64,000 nucleotides of DNA from Parasutterella muris (GCF_009767915.1 NZ_WSRP01000001.1:62001-126000); one strand, 5' to 3'. Shown: positions 1 through 9,526, counted from the first letter of the stretch. Numbers and translations: made by a program. The notes: generated by a model from the letters alone, not told the origin.

Positions 1-659
1 CCGCAATAAACGAGGCGGGCTATGAGATCGACGCGTTCGGTCAGAAGACTTACAACGGCGTTGCCGCTCTGCTTCGCAAGCCCTATGAATTTATTGCCGC
101 GGAAGAGATCCGCAATATCCCCGGCTTTGAAGATGAACAAAGCCGCCTTATTGCGGTCAGCGTCATGGTCAACGGCTCTAAGCTGAGAATCGTCAACGGA
201 TACTTTCCCAACGGCGAGTCACTTGAAAGTGAAAAGTTCCCTTATAAGCTCAGCTGGCTTAAAGCGCTTGCCGACTGGCTGCCCTCTGAACTGGAACGTT
301 ACCCGAACCTCGTTCTGCTCGGCGACTTCAACATCGCGCCTGAAGATCGGGACGTTTGGGATCCGGAGTCCTGGGCTGACAGCGTTCTCTGCGCGCCGCA
401 GAGCCGTGAAGCCTTCCAAAAGCTCCTCGACTGCGGCCTCACCGACGCGTTCCGCGCTTTTGAGCAGCCCGAGAAGTCGTACTCCTGGTGGGATTACCGA
501 ATGATGGCCTTTCGGCGCAACCGAGGTCTTCGCATCGACCATATCCTGATTTCGAATACGCTTCGGGATAAAAATCTCGGCGTTGTCATCCACAAGGATG
601 TCCGCGCCAACGAGCGGCCGAGCGATCATGCGCCCGTTACGCTTACTTTAGATCTTTAA
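1..659 (+). CDS. xth: Exodeoxyribonuclease III, 5' truncated by window edge
   Basis: The frame is open from base 3, so the gene starts before the window; 218 residues are visible against about 260-270 in the family. It is an endonuclease/exonuclease/phosphatase-fold enzyme that cuts abasic sites and degrades 3' ends in base-excision repair. Visible motifs are the GDFNIAPED segment (catalytic Asp and Asn), RIDHILIS near the C-terminus and SDHAPV carrying the catalytic His. The first ATG inside the window (165) is internal, because the upstream reading (GYEIDAFGQKTYNG) is typical exonuclease III. The 3' end overlaps the convergent methylase gene by 17 bp. Family assignment is secure. Confidence 0.95.
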   Translation, partial: AINEAGYEIDAFGQKTYNGVAALLRKPYEFIAAEEIRNIPGFEDEQSRLIAVSVMVNGSKLRIVNGYFPNGESLESEKFPYKLSWLKALADWLPSELERYPNLVLLGDFNIAPEDRDVWDPESWADSVLCAPQSREAFQKLLDCGLTDAFRAFEQPEKSYSWWDYRMMAFRRNRGLRIDHILISNTLRDKNLGVVIHKDVRANERPSDHAPVTLTLDL

Positions 660-1686
660 TCTGAATCACAGCGGTCCCGTCGCGGACCGCTTTCTGTTTT
701 TCGCGCATTGCGCGAGCTCTGAGCTGTCCGCAGCCGCCGTCCACGTCCTGAGCAGCGGAATCCCGGAACTTCAGCAGAATATGAAAGGATCTGCAGACGG
801 CTTTAAGCGCCTCAATCCGATCGGGATCAGGCCGATCATAGGGACTGTCGTCAATCTTATTGACCGGAATCATGTTGAGAACCGCAAACTGACCGTCCCA
901 GAGTGAAGCCAGCTGATCGATTTCATCAGTACCGTCGTTAAGATCTCGGATCAGCGTCCACTGATATTGAATCGGATATTTGCTCAGTCGCGCATACTCT
1001 TTGCCAAAGTCAAGAATCTCTTTAACCGTCAGATCTGCCGCATTCGGAAGCAGCATACGGCGCTTTTCATCAAATGCGGAATGCAGAGATATCGCAAGAG
1101 CGGGTTTAATCTCCCTATGCGAGAGTTCCTCAAAAAGCCGTCTGTCCCCAACAGTGGAAATGACCAGCTCCTTGTAACCGATTCCGGCGTAGCGAGTAAT
1201 ATGGTCAAGCGCGGACAGAACATTTCTGCGATTATGCGAAGGCTCGCCCATCCCCATAAACACGACTTTAGAGATTTTTTGCCGGCTCTTGGCGTAGACC
1301 ACCTGCGCTGCGATTTCAATATCGGAAAGCTGACGAACGAGACCGGAGCGCCCGGTCATACAAAAGCGGCAGCCGACCGCGCAGCCGACCTGCGTTGAAA
1401 TGCAGACTCCGTCTCTCGGAAGCAGCACTGATTCGATCCGCTGACCGTCAGAGGCTCTCAGCACGGCTCTCGCGCCATTTGCTCCGAGATAATCGTCGCT
1501 GTCGGGCATGAGAACCTGAGCCAAACGGGTTCCCAGGGTTGCAGCCGCTTCAGCGGCCGCCTTCGGAAAAGTAAATTTCGCCTGTGTCAGCGGACGACCG
1601 AGATACCAATTGCGCCAGAATGCATCAATATGGCTCTGTTTGCAGCCTAGTGCGGCTAATTCGTTATTTACGCTCTCAAAATTCAT
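643..1686 (-). CDS. RlmN/Cfr-family radical SAM RNA methyltransferase (divergent)
   Basis: 347 residues. A radical-SAM CX3CX2C cluster motif is visible (Cys102, Cys106, Cys109), followed by GMGEPSHN, and a near-C-terminal GGCGQLRAR with the Cys that forms the covalent RNA intermediate in RlmN and Cfr. The family methylates C2 (RlmN) or C8 (Cfr) of A2503 in 23S rRNA. The sequence departs from textbook RlmN: it is shorter (RlmN is about 370-390), and the segment before the last Cys reads DSAAQDVDGG rather than the usual GDDIDAA. It also sits away from the ispG/pilF/ndk neighbourhood of many betaproteobacterial rlmN genes. It may be a paralogue acting on another adenosine. Start ATG has only a weak ribosome site. 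Confidence 0.85.
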   Translation of the reverse strand: MNFESVNNELAALGCKQSHIDAFWRNWYLGRPLTQAKFTFPKAAAEAAATLGTRLAQVLMPDSDDYLGANGARAVLRASDGQRIESVLLPRDGVCISTQVGCAVGCRFCMTGRSGLVRQLSDIEIAAQVVYAKSRQKISKVVFMGMGEPSHNRRNVLSALDHITRYAGIGYKELVISTVGDRRLFEELSHREIKPALAISLHSAFDEKRRMLLPNAADLTVKEILDFGKEYARLSKYPIQYQWTLIRDLNDGTDEIDQLASLWDGQFAVLNMIPVNKIDDSPYDRPDPDRIEALKAVCRSFHILLKFRDSAAQDVDGGCGQLRARAMREKQKAVRDGTAVIQIKDLK

Positions 1687-1707
1687 GGCGCAATGATAGC
1701 AGGCGTC

Positions 1708-3114
1708 TTAATCCTCAGTTTTAAGATTTAATTCCGCAATCTTGCGTGTAATGGTATTGCGCCCAATACCAAGTCTGGAGGCGGCCTCCACTCGGCGACC
1801 GTGTGTGAATTCAAGCGCGGTTTCAATAACCGCCGTTTCGAAGGCGTCAGTGAGTTCTTTCATCAGGTCCGGCGTTTCTTCCTTCAATTTCGCCTCAACT
1901 GCCGCCCTCAAACCGTCCTGCCAGGTTCCGCCGACAAGAGGAGCCGCTGAGACCGCTTTAGCGGGAGCCGACTGAAGAATCTCCGCAGGAAGATCGCTCA
2001 GCTGAATATGCTGGGACGGCGCCATCACAACGAGCCAATTGCAAAGGTTTTCCAACTGGCGCACATTGCCCGGGAAAGGGAATTCCTTCAGAAAGTCCAT
2101 CGCTTCGGTCGTCATAATTTTCTGTTCAACATCCAGACTTTCAGAGGACTTTTTCAAAAAATGCGCGATCAAAAGCGGAATATCCTCTTTGCGTTCCCGA
2201 AGCGGAGGAAGACGAATACGGATGACGTTGAGACGATGGTACAAGTCTTCTCTGAAGCGTCCCTCATGCACCATGTTCTCTAAATTCTGATGCGTCGCCG
2301 CAATGATGCGGACGTTGGCTTTAAGCGCCTGATGGCCGCCGACTCGATAATAGTATCCGTCAGAAAGCACCCTAAGCAGGCGTGTCTGAAGCTCTGCCGG
2401 CATATCGCCGATTTCGTCAAGAAACAGTGTGCCGCCTTCGGCCTGTTCGAACCGTCCGTGGCGAACACTGTTGGCGCCGGTGAAGGCTCCTTTTTCGTGA
2501 CCGAAAAGTTCGCTCTCCATCAGATCTCTTGGAATCGCCGCCATATTGAGCGCGATAAACGCCTCTTTGGCTCGTGGACTATGCTTGTGAAGCGCTCTGG
2601 CAACCACTTCCTTACCGGCACCGGATTCTCCAGTCAGAAGGACGGTGGCTTTACTGTGCGAAAGGCGTCCGATAGCGCGAAAAACATCCTGTATCGCGCT
2701 CGCTTTACCGATTATTTCGGACACCTGCTGCTCGGGCGCGGCTTCTTCGGAAGCGTTTTCTTCAGAAGCGCGGCGGACAAGCTCAACCGCTTTATCAATA
2801 TCAAAGGGCTTCGGAAGATATTCAAAAGCGCCGCTCTGAAAACTTGATACCGCGCTGTCAAGATCCGAGAACGCGGTCATGATAATGACCGGAAGCTTCG
2901 GATAATCGCGCTTGATCTCGGTCAGCATTTCCAGACCGCTCTTTCCCGGCATGCGGATATCGCTCAGAATGACGGAGGGCTGTTCTGTTTTAAGTGCCAG
3001 CAGAAGTGAGTCCGCTTCAGAAAAAGTCCTGCACGGCAGGCCGGCTTTTTTCAGCGCTTTTTCTAAAACCCATCGAATAGATCGATCGTCGTCCGCAATC
3101 CAAATATCTTTCAT
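1708..3114 (-). CDS. ntrC: Nitrogen regulation response regulator NtrC (sigma54 activator)
   Basis: 468 residues with three domains in order: receiver (about 1-120, phospho-acceptor Asp52 in LSDIRMPG), AAA+ sigma54-activator domain (about 140-370, Walker A GESGAGKE and the sigma54-contacting GAFTGA loop), and a C-terminal Fis-type helix-turn-helix (about 425-465, [20 protein letters not shown]). It activates nitrogen-limitation promoters once phosphorylated by NtrB. It is the last gene of the glnA-ntrB-ntrC unit, 30 bp after ntrB. The start is supported by GGAG seven bases upstream of ATG. The sigma54 promoter and NtrC boxes before glnA in this window are very likely its targets, implying autoregulation. 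Confidence 0.97.
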   Translation of the reverse strand: MKDIWIADDDRSIRWVLEKALKKAGLPCRTFSEADSLLLALKTEQPSVILSDIRMPGKSGLEMLTEIKRDYPKLPVIIMTAFSDLDSAVSSFQSGAFEYLPKPFDIDKAVELVRRASEENASEEAAPEQQVSEIIGKASAIQDVFRAIGRLSHSKATVLLTGESGAGKEVVARALHKHSPRAKEAFIALNMAAIPRDLMESELFGHEKGAFTGANSVRHGRFEQAEGGTLFLDEIGDMPAELQTRLLRVLSDGYYYRVGGHQALKANVRIIAATHQNLENMVHEGRFREDLYHRLNVIRIRLPPLRERKEDIPLLIAHFLKKSSESLDVEQKIMTTEAMDFLKEFPFPGNVRQLENLCNWLVVMAPSQHIQLSDLPAEILQSAPAKAVSAAPLVGGTWQDGLRAAVEAKLKEETPDLMKELTDAFETAVIETALEFTHGRRVEAASRLGIGRNTITRKIAELNLKTED

Positions 3115-3144
3115 TCTGGTTCTCCGAGTGACTCGTTTTTCTTG

Positions 3145-4215
3145 TTATTGGGCGTTCAGCGGAAAGAGAATGCTGAAATCCGTCTTCCCGTTCTCGCTGC
3201 TGACGGATATAGTTCCGCCGTGCCGCTCTACGAACGATTGGACCAATGAGAGCCCGAGTCCGCTCCCCTTCTCTTTGCCGCTCACGAGCGGATAGAAAAT
3301 GCTGTCCAAAAGCTCCTGCGGAATCCCCTCACCGTTATCGATAACATGAATATTCAGCGCAGCTTTTTTAATTTCTTCGCCGATCGAAACATGGTGCACC
3401 ACACGCGTTTTCAGTCGAATCTCAGCCGTTCCCTCCCACATCCGTACCGAAAGCGCTTCTGCCGCATTACGCATCAGATTCAGAAAAATCTGCGTGAGCT
3501 GACCTCGGTCAGCGGTAATTTCCGGAGCACTGATGTCGTAATCCCTGACAATCTGCAGTCTGTCCTGAAATTCCGCTTCCACCAGCAGGCGTACCCGCTC
3601 AAGTACTTCATGAACATTGGTCGGCGCGGGATTATATGACTGCCGATACGGCGCAAGCAGCTTATCGACGAGCGACTGCAGACGATCCGCTTCGCTAATC
3701 ACGACTTCCGTATATTCTTTCTGTTCCGGATCCGACAATTCGGTCTCTAAGAGCTGAGCGGCACCTCTGATGCCTCCGAGCGGATTTTTGATTTCATGCG
3801 CTAGATTGCGCAGCAGCCGGCGTGTATTTTCCGACAGTTCGTTCATGTGGCGCTCGTGGGAAATCAGAAGCGCTTTTGCTGCCGGAGAAATCTCAAAAAA
3901 AAGATAGCGCGGATCGTCGGCCATCGGATGGCAAGTCACAAAAACCTGCTTCGGCTCTTTAGGCGGCCGAAGCATCTCGCAGAGTTCCGACTGCACCAGA
4001 TACGAAACATCCGGACGCTTGTAATAGTTTTGAATCCACGGTTCCGCACACGGCAGTACGGTATATATCGACCGATCCTTGAGAAGTTTCGCGCTCTGGC
4101 CAAGATAAAACTGAACGGTGGTATTGGCGTAAAGAATCCGCGCGTTTTCACCGCAAACAATTAGACCGAGCCGAAGCAGATCAAAACTTTCAAAATCCAA
4201 TTTATCTAAGCTCAT
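3145..4215 (-). CDS. ntrB: Nitrogen regulation sensor kinase/phosphatase NtrB
   Basis: 356 residues: an N-terminal PAS-like domain (about 10-115) without membrane segments, a HisKA dimerisation domain with His140 in NLAHEIKNPLGG, and a HATPase_c domain with N-box NLMRNAAEAL, DNGEGIP and GSGLGLSL. In this family the protein is cytoplasmic and is steered by PII between kinase and phosphatase action on NtrC. It lies 52 bp downstream of glnA and 30 bp upstream of ntrC. The ATG is preceded by GAGG at suitable distance. PII (glnB/glnK) is not in the window, but its uridylyltransferase GlnD is. Confidence 0.96.
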   Translation of the reverse strand: MSLDKLDFESFDLLRLGLIVCGENARILYANTTVQFYLGQSAKLLKDRSIYTVLPCAEPWIQNYYKRPDVSYLVQSELCEMLRPPKEPKQVFVTCHPMADDPRYLFFEISPAAKALLISHERHMNELSENTRRLLRNLAHEIKNPLGGIRGAAQLLETELSDPEQKEYTEVVISEADRLQSLVDKLLAPYRQSYNPAPTNVHEVLERVRLLVEAEFQDRLQIVRDYDISAPEITADRGQLTQIFLNLMRNAAEALSVRMWEGTAEIRLKTRVVHHVSIGEEIKKAALNIHVIDNGEGIPQELLDSIFYPLVSGKEKGSGLGLSLVQSFVERHGGTISVSSENGKTDFSILFPLNAQ

Positions 4216-4241
4216 CTCAACCTCGCTCGGTCTTCGTTTTG

Positions 4242-4258
4242 TCCGTCTTCACGACGGA
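4242..4258 (-). other. Small hairpin between glnA and ntrB
   Basis: TCCGTC and GACGGA flank a 5-base loop in the 52-bp glnA-ntrB gap. There is no T-run after it in the direction of transcription, so it is not a classical terminator. It could be an mRNA-processing or attenuation element lowering ntrBC expression relative to glnA, as described for other glnA-glnLG operons. The role is inferred. Confidence 0.35.
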
Positions 4259-4267
4259 GAGCCCCTA

Positions 4268-5689
4268 TTACAGGGAGTAATACATATCGTATTCTTCAGG
4301 TGTAACAGCCATCTGAACACGAGTGACTTCCTGACGCTTCATATCGATGTAAGCAGCAATCATGTCCTCGCTGAACACTCCGCCGGCAGTAAGGAAAGCG
4401 TGATCATCAGCAAGCGCGTCAAGCGCCTGTTCCAAAGAAGAGCAGACGGTCGGGATCTTCGCGTTTTCTTCAGGCGGAAGATCATAAAGATTCTTGTCTG
4501 CGGCTTCGCCTGGATGGATCTTGTTCTGGATACCGTCGATACCGGCCATCAGCAGAGCGGCAAAGGCAAGATAGGGGTTAGCCATCGGATCCGGGAAGCG
4601 AACTTCAACACGGCGGGCCTTTTCGCTGGCCACATACGGGATACGCAAAGAGGCGGAACGGTTGCGTGCGGAATAAGCGAGCTTAACCGGAGCTTCAAAA
4701 CCCGGAACCAAACGACGATAGCTGTTGGTGGTCGGATTGGTAATCGCGTTCAGAGCCCGGGCATGTTTGATCACGCCGCCGATGTAATAAAGGGCGAGAT
4801 CAGAGAGACCTGCATAACCGTTGCCTGCGAAGAGGTTCTTGCCGTCCTTCCAAATGGACTGATGAACATGCATGCCGGAGCCGTTATCGCCAACGACGGG
4901 TTTGGGCATGAAGGTTGCTGTCATACCGTAGGCGGCCGCGACGTTCCAAACGGTGTACTTGAGAATCTGAGTCCAGTCGGCTCTTTCGGTAAGTGTGCTG
5001 AACAGGGTGCCGATTTCGCACTGACCGCATCCGCCGACTTCATGGTGGTGGACCTCAACGGGAACACCCTGCTGTTCAAGAAGCAGGCACATACTGGCGC
5101 GGACACTGTTTAAAGAATCCACCGGAGCAACCGGGAAATAGCCGCCTTTGACTCTGGGACGATGGCCGCCGTTTGCGCCGTCCATTGAGTCGGCATTCGA
5201 CCAGAAGCCCTCATCGGACTCGATCTTGAAGAAGCTGCGGTTCATATCACAGCCCCAGCTGACGCCGTTGAAAATAAAGAATTCGGGTTCGGGGCCGAAG
5301 AACGCGGTATCGCCGATGCCGGTGCTCTTCAGATAGGCTTCAGCGCGATTGGCGATGCTGCGCGGGTCTCTGTCATAGCCTTTGCCGGTCGCAGGTTCGA
5401 CAACACTGCAGGTCAGGATCAGGGTTTCCTGCCCTTCGTCGGCAAAAGGATCCATGCGTGCGCTTGAGGGCTGCGGCATCAGCAGCATGTCGCTCGCTTC
5501 GATGCCCTTCCAGCCGGTAATGGAAGAGCCGTCAAAAGCATGGCCTTCCTCAAATTTGTCTTCATCAAAAGCGGACACCGGAACGGAAACGTGCTGCTCT
5601 TTGCCTATAAAATCTGTAAATCGAAGGTCAACGAACTTAACGTCGTTTTCTGTCAGCATCTGCATGACATCTTCTATGGACTTAGCCAT
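4268..5689 (-). CDS. glnA: Glutamine synthetase, type I
   Basis: 473 residues, close to the usual 468-471 of GSI-beta. It makes glutamine from glutamate, ammonia and ATP as a cytoplasmic dodecamer. Visible family signatures: [37 protein letters not shown] and NRSASLRIP; the C-terminal region has [10 protein letters not shown], where the Tyr is the adenylylation site of beta-type enzymes. AAAGGAG stands just before the ATG. Upstream lie a sigma54 promoter (5746-5760) and two NtrC boxes (5831-5879), so it should be induced under nitrogen limitation. First gene of glnA-ntrB-ntrC. Confidence 0.98.
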   Translation of the reverse strand: MAKSIEDVMQMLTENDVKFVDLRFTDFIGKEQHVSVPVSAFDEDKFEEGHAFDGSSITGWKGIEASDMLLMPQPSSARMDPFADEGQETLILTCSVVEPATGKGYDRDPRSIANRAEAYLKSTGIGDTAFFGPEPEFFIFNGVSWGCDMNRSFFKIESDEGFWSNADSMDGANGGHRPRVKGGYFPVAPVDSLNSVRASMCLLLEQQGVPVEVHHHEVGGCGQCEIGTLFSTLTERADWTQILKYTVWNVAAAYGMTATFMPKPVVGDNGSGMHVHQSIWKDGKNLFAGNGYAGLSDLALYYIGGVIKHARALNAITNPTTNSYRRLVPGFEAPVKLAYSARNRSASLRIPYVASEKARRVEVRFPDPMANPYLAFAALLMAGIDGIQNKIHPGEAADKNLYDLPPEENAKIPTVCSSLEQALDALADDHAFLTAGGVFSEDMIAAYIDMKRQEVTRVQMAVTPEEYDMYYSL

Positions 5690-5745
5690 GATATCTCCTT
5701 TAGATCGGTAGAACTAAGAATAAATTGGTTTTCACCGGTGAATAA

Positions 5746-5760
5746 GCAAGAAGCGTGCCA
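5746..5760 (-). promoter_or_regulatory. Sigma54 (-24/-12) promoter of glnA
   Basis: Read on the minus strand this is TGGCACGCTTCTTGC, matching the sigma54 consensus TGGCAC-N5-TTGC with the invariant GG and GC ten bases apart. Transcription should start near 5734, about 45 nt before the glnA ATG. The exact match and its position directly upstream of glnA make this a confident call. Confidence 0.93.
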
Positions 5761-5830
5761 AAAAAGACGCGCTAAAAATCACGCCCGCTCCCCTGTGTCT
5801 ATTCCTGTTTTTGGAAAATCTCCACCATAA

Positions 5831-5847
5831 TGCACTTTTTTGGTGCT
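5831..5847 (-). promoter_or_regulatory. NtrC binding site, promoter-proximal
   Basis: Minus strand AGCACCAAAAAAGTGCA, close to the NtrC consensus dyad TGCACCA-N3-TGGTGCA. Its centre is about 105 bp upstream of the predicted glnA start, a normal enhancer distance. Confidence 0.85.
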
Positions 5848-5862
5848 TTATGCGGATTTTTC

Positions 5863-5879
5863 TGCACTTTTTTGATGCG
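5863..5879 (-). promoter_or_regulatory. NtrC binding site, promoter-distal
   Basis: Minus strand CGCATCAAAAAAGTGCA: one strong and one weaker half-site of the NtrC dyad. It is 32 bp (three helical turns) from the proximal box, so both face the same side of the helix, as in the enteric glnA enhancer. A further partial dyad (TGCAC...TGCGCA, 5876-5894) overlaps the end of hemW. Confidence 0.75.
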
Positions 5880-5894
5880 CAGTTATTTAGTGCA

Positions 5895-7043
5895 TCACAA
5901 AAAAGCTTCCAGCACCTCATTCAGGTACCGCCACCCTTTTTCGGTACAGAAAATACGCTTTTTAGGATCTTCAACAAGTCCGTCCTTTTCAAGGACTCGC
6001 CAAACGGGTTCGACTTCAGACCAGCTGACAAACGCCCGCTGCTCCCAATAATCTCTCGGCACCCCATCCCGAAGTCTGAGTACGTTCAGCATGAATTCAA
6101 ACGGAATCGCCTCAGAAGGAACTTTTTCAGTATGCGAGACAAATGATTCTCCGCGGTTCTGACAGAGGAGCCAGCGCGCCGGATCCCTGTAGTTATAAAA
6201 GCGATGAATCTCTTTATCGTGGCTGTACTTGCCGTGCGCTCCCGGACCGACCGCAAGATAGTCTCCGAAACCCCAGTAATTCAGGTTATGCCGGCACCGA
6301 TGACCGCTTTTGGCATATGCGGATACCTCGTAATGCTCAAGCGCGAGATCGGTCGTGTACTGCGCGATAAGTTCGGTCATATCCTCGAGTGTGTCTTCAT
6401 TAGGAATTCCTTCGGGCGGATATTTAGCAAAATAAGTATTCGGCTCCAGAGTCAGCTGGTAATAGGACAGATGCGGCGGATCAATCTGCGCGATAAAGGC
6501 CAGTTCCTGTTTGAGATCTTCCAAGCTTTGATTCGGCAGACCGAACATCAGGTCGAGATTAAAGTTGTCAAAAATTTCACGCACTCCGAGCGCCGCTTCC
6601 TTGGCTTCCCGAGCATTGTGCACGCGGCCGAGCGAGCGAAGCTTTTGATCTTCAAAGCTCTGCACGCCAAGAGAAAGCCGATTGACGCCGGCTGATTTAA
6701 AGTCTTTGAATTTAGCGAGTTCAAATGTTCCCGGATTGGATTCAAGCGTAATCTCCGCGCCGCTCACCAGTCCGAAGGTCTCATCAGCGCAGGCCAGAAT
6801 TTTCTCCAGAGACTCTGCCAACATCAGAGAGGGCGTGCCGCCTCCGAAGAAGACGGTTTCCAGAGGTCTGTCTGCAGCAAACTGCACTTGTTCGCGCATG
6901 GAACGACAGATCGCCTCGGTGTAGCGCTGCTCCGGTATTTCGCCTTTGACCCCGTGTGAATTAAAGTCACAGTACGGACATTTTTTCAGGCACCAGGGCC
7001 AATGGATGTACAGAGAAAGAGGGATCGGCTTCAAAACTTCCAA
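5895..7043 (-). CDS. hemW: Radical SAM heme chaperone HemW
   Basis: 382 residues. Radical SAM motif CLKKCPYC (Cys18, Cys22, Cys25), FFGGGTPS, and the HemW-type C-terminal domain. HemW binds heme and is thought to deliver it to membrane targets; older annotations call it oxygen-independent coproporphyrinogen oxidase-like. Only three Cys precede the Phe of the cluster motif (CPYCDF), lacking the extra Cys of true HemN. The likely start is a TTG at 7043, overlapping the end of rdgB by 13 bp; a second TTG three codons later is possible and no ATG fits. Third gene of rph-rdgB-hemW. Confidence 0.92.
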   Translation of the reverse strand: MEVLKPIPLSLYIHWPWCLKKCPYCDFNSHGVKGEIPEQRYTEAICRSMREQVQFAADRPLETVFFGGGTPSLMLAESLEKILACADETFGLVSGAEITLESNPGTFELAKFKDFKSAGVNRLSLGVQSFEDQKLRSLGRVHNAREAKEAALGVREIFDNFNLDLMFGLPNQSLEDLKQELAFIAQIDPPHLSYYQLTLEPNTYFAKYPPEGIPNEDTLEDMTELIAQYTTDLALEHYEVSAYAKSGHRCRHNLNYWGFGDYLAVGPGAHGKYSHDKEIHRFYNYRDPARWLLCQNRGESFVSHTEKVPSEAIPFEFMLNVLRLRDGVPRDYWEQRAFVSWSEVEPVWRVLEKDGLVEDPKKRIFCTEKGWRYLNEVLEAFL

Positions 7044-7636
7044 CCCCAGCGGCGCTGCAGAAGCTCGCTCATCTTGCGCATCGCTTTGCCGCGATGGCTC
7101 ACCGAGTTCTTTTCCTCAGCGCTCATCTCGGCAGCCCGTCTGCCGTCAGGACCCACGATGAAATAAGGATCATATCCAAAGCCGCCCTCGCCTTTGGGCT
7201 CTTCAGCGATCTCTCCTTCCCAGAAATCAATCGCGATCAGCGGTTCCGGATCATCCGCAGAACGTACCGCGCAGAGCACGCATACGTAGTGCGCGCTTCG
7301 ATCAGTGTGTCCCTTGAGCGCGTTCACGAGTTTGGCGTTGTTTGACGCATCATTCGAAGGCTCTCCCGCATATCGCGCGCTGTAAACACCCGGCATGCCG
7401 CCTAATGCGTCCGCACAGATACCGGAATCATCCGCGATCGCAGGCAGACCGCTGTGCTTTGCGGCGTGGCGTGCCTTGGCGAGCGCGTTCTCCATAAATG
7501 TGCAGAAGGGTTCTTCCGCAGCCGGGATGCCTAGCGATCCCTGAGCGATCACTTCGGCACCCATCGGAGCAAGCAGCTCCTGCATTTCTTTCATTTTTTT
7601 CTTGTTATTGCTTGCAAGTACGATCTTTCTATTCAT
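7031..7636 (-). CDS. rdgB: Non-canonical purine NTP pyrophosphatase RdgB
   Basis: 201 residues from the chosen ATG (typical 197-205). It hydrolyses dITP, dXTP and ITP to keep deaminated purines out of nucleic acids. Motifs are [12 protein letters not shown] at the N-terminus, [21 protein letters not shown], and GGFGYDPYF near the C-terminus. A 14-codon longer reading exists, but the ATG at 7636 overlaps the rph stop as ATGAATAG, a typical coupling arrangement, and gives the family length. The 3' end overlaps hemW. Confidence 0.95.
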   Translation of the reverse strand: MNRKIVLASNNKKKMKEMQELLAPMGAEVIAQGSLGIPAAEEPFCTFMENALAKARHAAKHSGLPAIADDSGICADALGGMPGVYSARYAGEPSNDASNNAKLVNALKGHTDRSAHYVCVLCAVRSADDPEPLIAIDFWEGEIAEEPKGEGGFGYDPYFIVGPDGRRAAEMSAEEKNSVSHRGKAMRKMSELLQRRWGWKF

Positions 7637-8381
7637 TGGCGGCTTTTCCTTCTTCAATAGCGCTTCTCTGGTATTCAAAAAGCTGAGAGAAACCGTTCTC
7701 GGCCAGATCGAGCAGCTGATTCAGCTCCTGACGGGTAAAGACTCGACCTTCGGCGGTCCCCTGCAGTTCTACAAATCCGCCCTGGTTTGTCATGACGACA
7801 TTCATATCCGTTCCGCAGTGAGAATCCTCGATATAGTCAAGGTCGCAGACCGGAGTACCGTTGTAGATGCCCACGGAGAGCGCCGCCACCTGAGCGGAAA
7901 GCGGATTTTCTTCAAAGCGCCCCTCTTTCTGCAGTTTTGCGACAGCGAGCGCTAGCGCGACATAGGCGCCGGTGATAGAGGCGCATCTTGTTCCTCCGTC
8001 AGCCTGGATCACATCACAGTCGATTTTCAGCGTCATGGGGCCGAGTTTTGAGAGATCAACCGCCGCCCTCAGAGAGCGGCCGATGAGTCTCTGAATCTCC
8101 TGAGTTCTGCCGCTCTGTTTTCCTTTAGCGGCCTCGCGGTCGTTTCTCGTGCCGGTCGCTCTCGGCAGCATGCCGTACTCAGCGGTAACCCACCCTTTTC
8201 CGCTTTCGGTCATCCAGGACGGAATGCGAAAGTCCGCGCTTGCCGTGCAGATGACTTTCGTATCCCCCATCTCGATCAGACAGGATCCTTCCGCGTATTT
8301 ATTACAGTTTGGCGTGATTCGAACGGAACGGAGTTCGGATGGGGTCCTTCCGCTCGGTCTCAGCTGAAGCTCTTCGGTCAT
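7629..8381 (-). CDS. rph: Ribonuclease PH
   Basis: 250 residues from ATG 8381. A phosphorolytic 3'-5' exonuclease that trims tRNA 3' ends; hexameric in the family. Recognisable segments are [52 protein letters not shown] and [20 protein letters not shown]. An upstream in-frame start would add 18 residues, but the ATG at 8381 has GGAG seven bases upstream and gives the normal N-terminus. Head gene of rph-rdgB-hemW, divergent from yicC. Confidence 0.96.
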   Translation of the reverse strand: MTEELQLRPSGRTPSELRSVRITPNCNKYAEGSCLIEMGDTKVICTASADFRIPSWMTESGKGWVTAEYGMLPRATGTRNDREAAKGKQSGRTQEIQRLIGRSLRAAVDLSKLGPMTLKIDCDVIQADGGTRCASITGAYVALALAVAKLQKEGRFEENPLSAQVAALSVGIYNGTPVCDLDYIEDSHCGTDMNVVMTNQGGFVELQGTAEGRVFTRQELNQLLDLAENGFSQLFEYQRSAIEEGKAANE

Positions 8382-8433
8382 TGTTTTCTCCGGATAATGT
8401 ATCGCGTGCAAACGCCGCTTATCTGCTGCGGAC

Positions 8434-8439
8434 ATTATA
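8434..8439 (-). promoter_or_regulatory. Candidate -10 element for rph-rdgB-hemW
   Basis: A perfect TATAAT on the minus strand lies 52 bp upstream of the rph ATG in the rph/yicC divergent gap. No good -35 hexamer is seen at 16-18 bp, so this rests on the -10 alone. Confidence 0.4.
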
Positions 8440-8570
8440 GGCCTCGCGCGTCATCGACTGACGGCTCCCTAAAGCTGGTACAAAAGGTCCTTTAACCGCT
8501 CCGCGAGATTACAATGCATACCTAATGTTAGGAAGCGACTTTTTTCAGCGCTTCCGTTTGGGAGAATTTC

Positions 8571-9473
8571 ATGGGTACAGTTTCCAGCATGACAGGATAC
8601 GGAAACGTCAAGATTCAGACCGAACTTGGCGAATTAAATATTGATGTCCGCTCTGTCAATTCACGTTTTTTAGATTTCAGCTTCAGATGCCTGGAAGAGT
8701 TTCGGCCGTTTGAGCCTAAAATTCGCGAATTAGTCGCCTCGACCGTCGCCAGAGGCAAAGTTGAAGTTCGCTTTAATCTTACGGCTTCCTCCGCGATCAG
8801 CGCTTCTCATATCAACGAACAGGCGCTTTCTAAACTTCTTTCCATGCAGGAGCAGGTACTTGCGCTGGCGCCTAACGCGGCCAAATTATCCGTAACGGCC
8901 ATTCTGCAGTTTGAAGGAATTCTGGAAACTCCCGAAACGGATAAAGAAAAATTTGAAGAATCGATTTTGGCCGGTGTTCGCGACTGTCTGCAGCTCTTTA
9001 AGGAGAGCCGCCTGCGCGAAGGCGAAGCCCTGAAGAACGTTCTTTTGAAGTACTGCGGACAGATCGACGCGCTGGTCGATGAGCTTGAACCGAAAATTCC
9101 TCTGATTCTTCACACCATGAAAGAGAAGCTTGTCGAGCGGCTTGATGAGGCGCTCACGCAAACACTTTCGGAAAACAGCCAGATCTCCAAAGAGGAAATC
9201 AACGACCGCATTCGTCAGGAGGTGACGCTTTACGGCATCAAGATTGACGTTAATGAAGAGATGGAGCGGCTTCGCACCCATGTGCGCGAAGTTCGCCGTG
9301 TTTTAGACAAAGGCGGCGCAGTCGGACGCAGACTCGACTTTTTAATGCAGGAATTAAATCGTGAGGCCAACACGCTTGGAAGCAAAGCCGCTTCCATTGA
9401 TATGACGCAGACCTCCGTCAATCTGAAACTGGTGATTGAATCGATGCGTGAGCAAATTCAGAATTTGGAATAA
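8571..9473 (+). CDS. yicC: YicC-family endoribonuclease
   Basis: 300 residues, a typical length. The N-terminal YicC domain starts SSMTGYG and continues VRSVNSRFLDFSFR; the C-terminal DUF1732 part contains GGAVGRRLDFLMQELNREANTLGSKA. Members are RNases linked to small-RNA turnover and stationary-phase fitness in enterics. GGGAG precedes the ATG. It is transcribed divergently from rph and ends at a strong terminator shared with ilvC. A TACAAT hexamer at 8510-8515 could be its -10, without a clear -35. Confidence 0.93.
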   Translation: MGTVSSMTGYGNVKIQTELGELNIDVRSVNSRFLDFSFRCLEEFRPFEPKIRELVASTVARGKVEVRFNLTASSAISASHINEQALSKLLSMQEQVLALAPNAAKLSVTAILQFEGILETPETDKEKFEESILAGVRDCLQLFKESRLREGEALKNVLLKYCGQIDALVDELEPKIPLILHTMKEKLVERLDEALTQTLSENSQISKEEINDRIRQEVTLYGIKIDVNEEMERLRTHVREVRRVLDKGGAVGRRLDFLMQELNREANTLGSKAASIDMTQTSVNLKLVIESMREQIQNLE

Positions 9474-9493
9474 CGCTCAATTCATTCCAAAAA

Positions 9494-9526
9494 AATCAGC
9501 GGCCTCGTTGGGCCGCTGATTTTTTA
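9494..9526. terminator. Bidirectional terminator between yicC and ilvC
   Basis: An 11-bp perfect stem, AATCAGCGGCC / GGCCGCTGATT with a 6-base loop, flanked by an A-run on the left and T-run on the right. It can end transcripts from both convergent genes. Confidence 0.93.

Noticed and set aside
223-504. Open frames antisense to or overlapping exonuclease III
   Set aside because: They lie in other frames of a clearly conserved gene and have no ribosome site.
4400-5113. A 237-codon plus-strand frame inside glnA
   Set aside because: It is a shadow of glnA codon usage; no family match or ribosome site.
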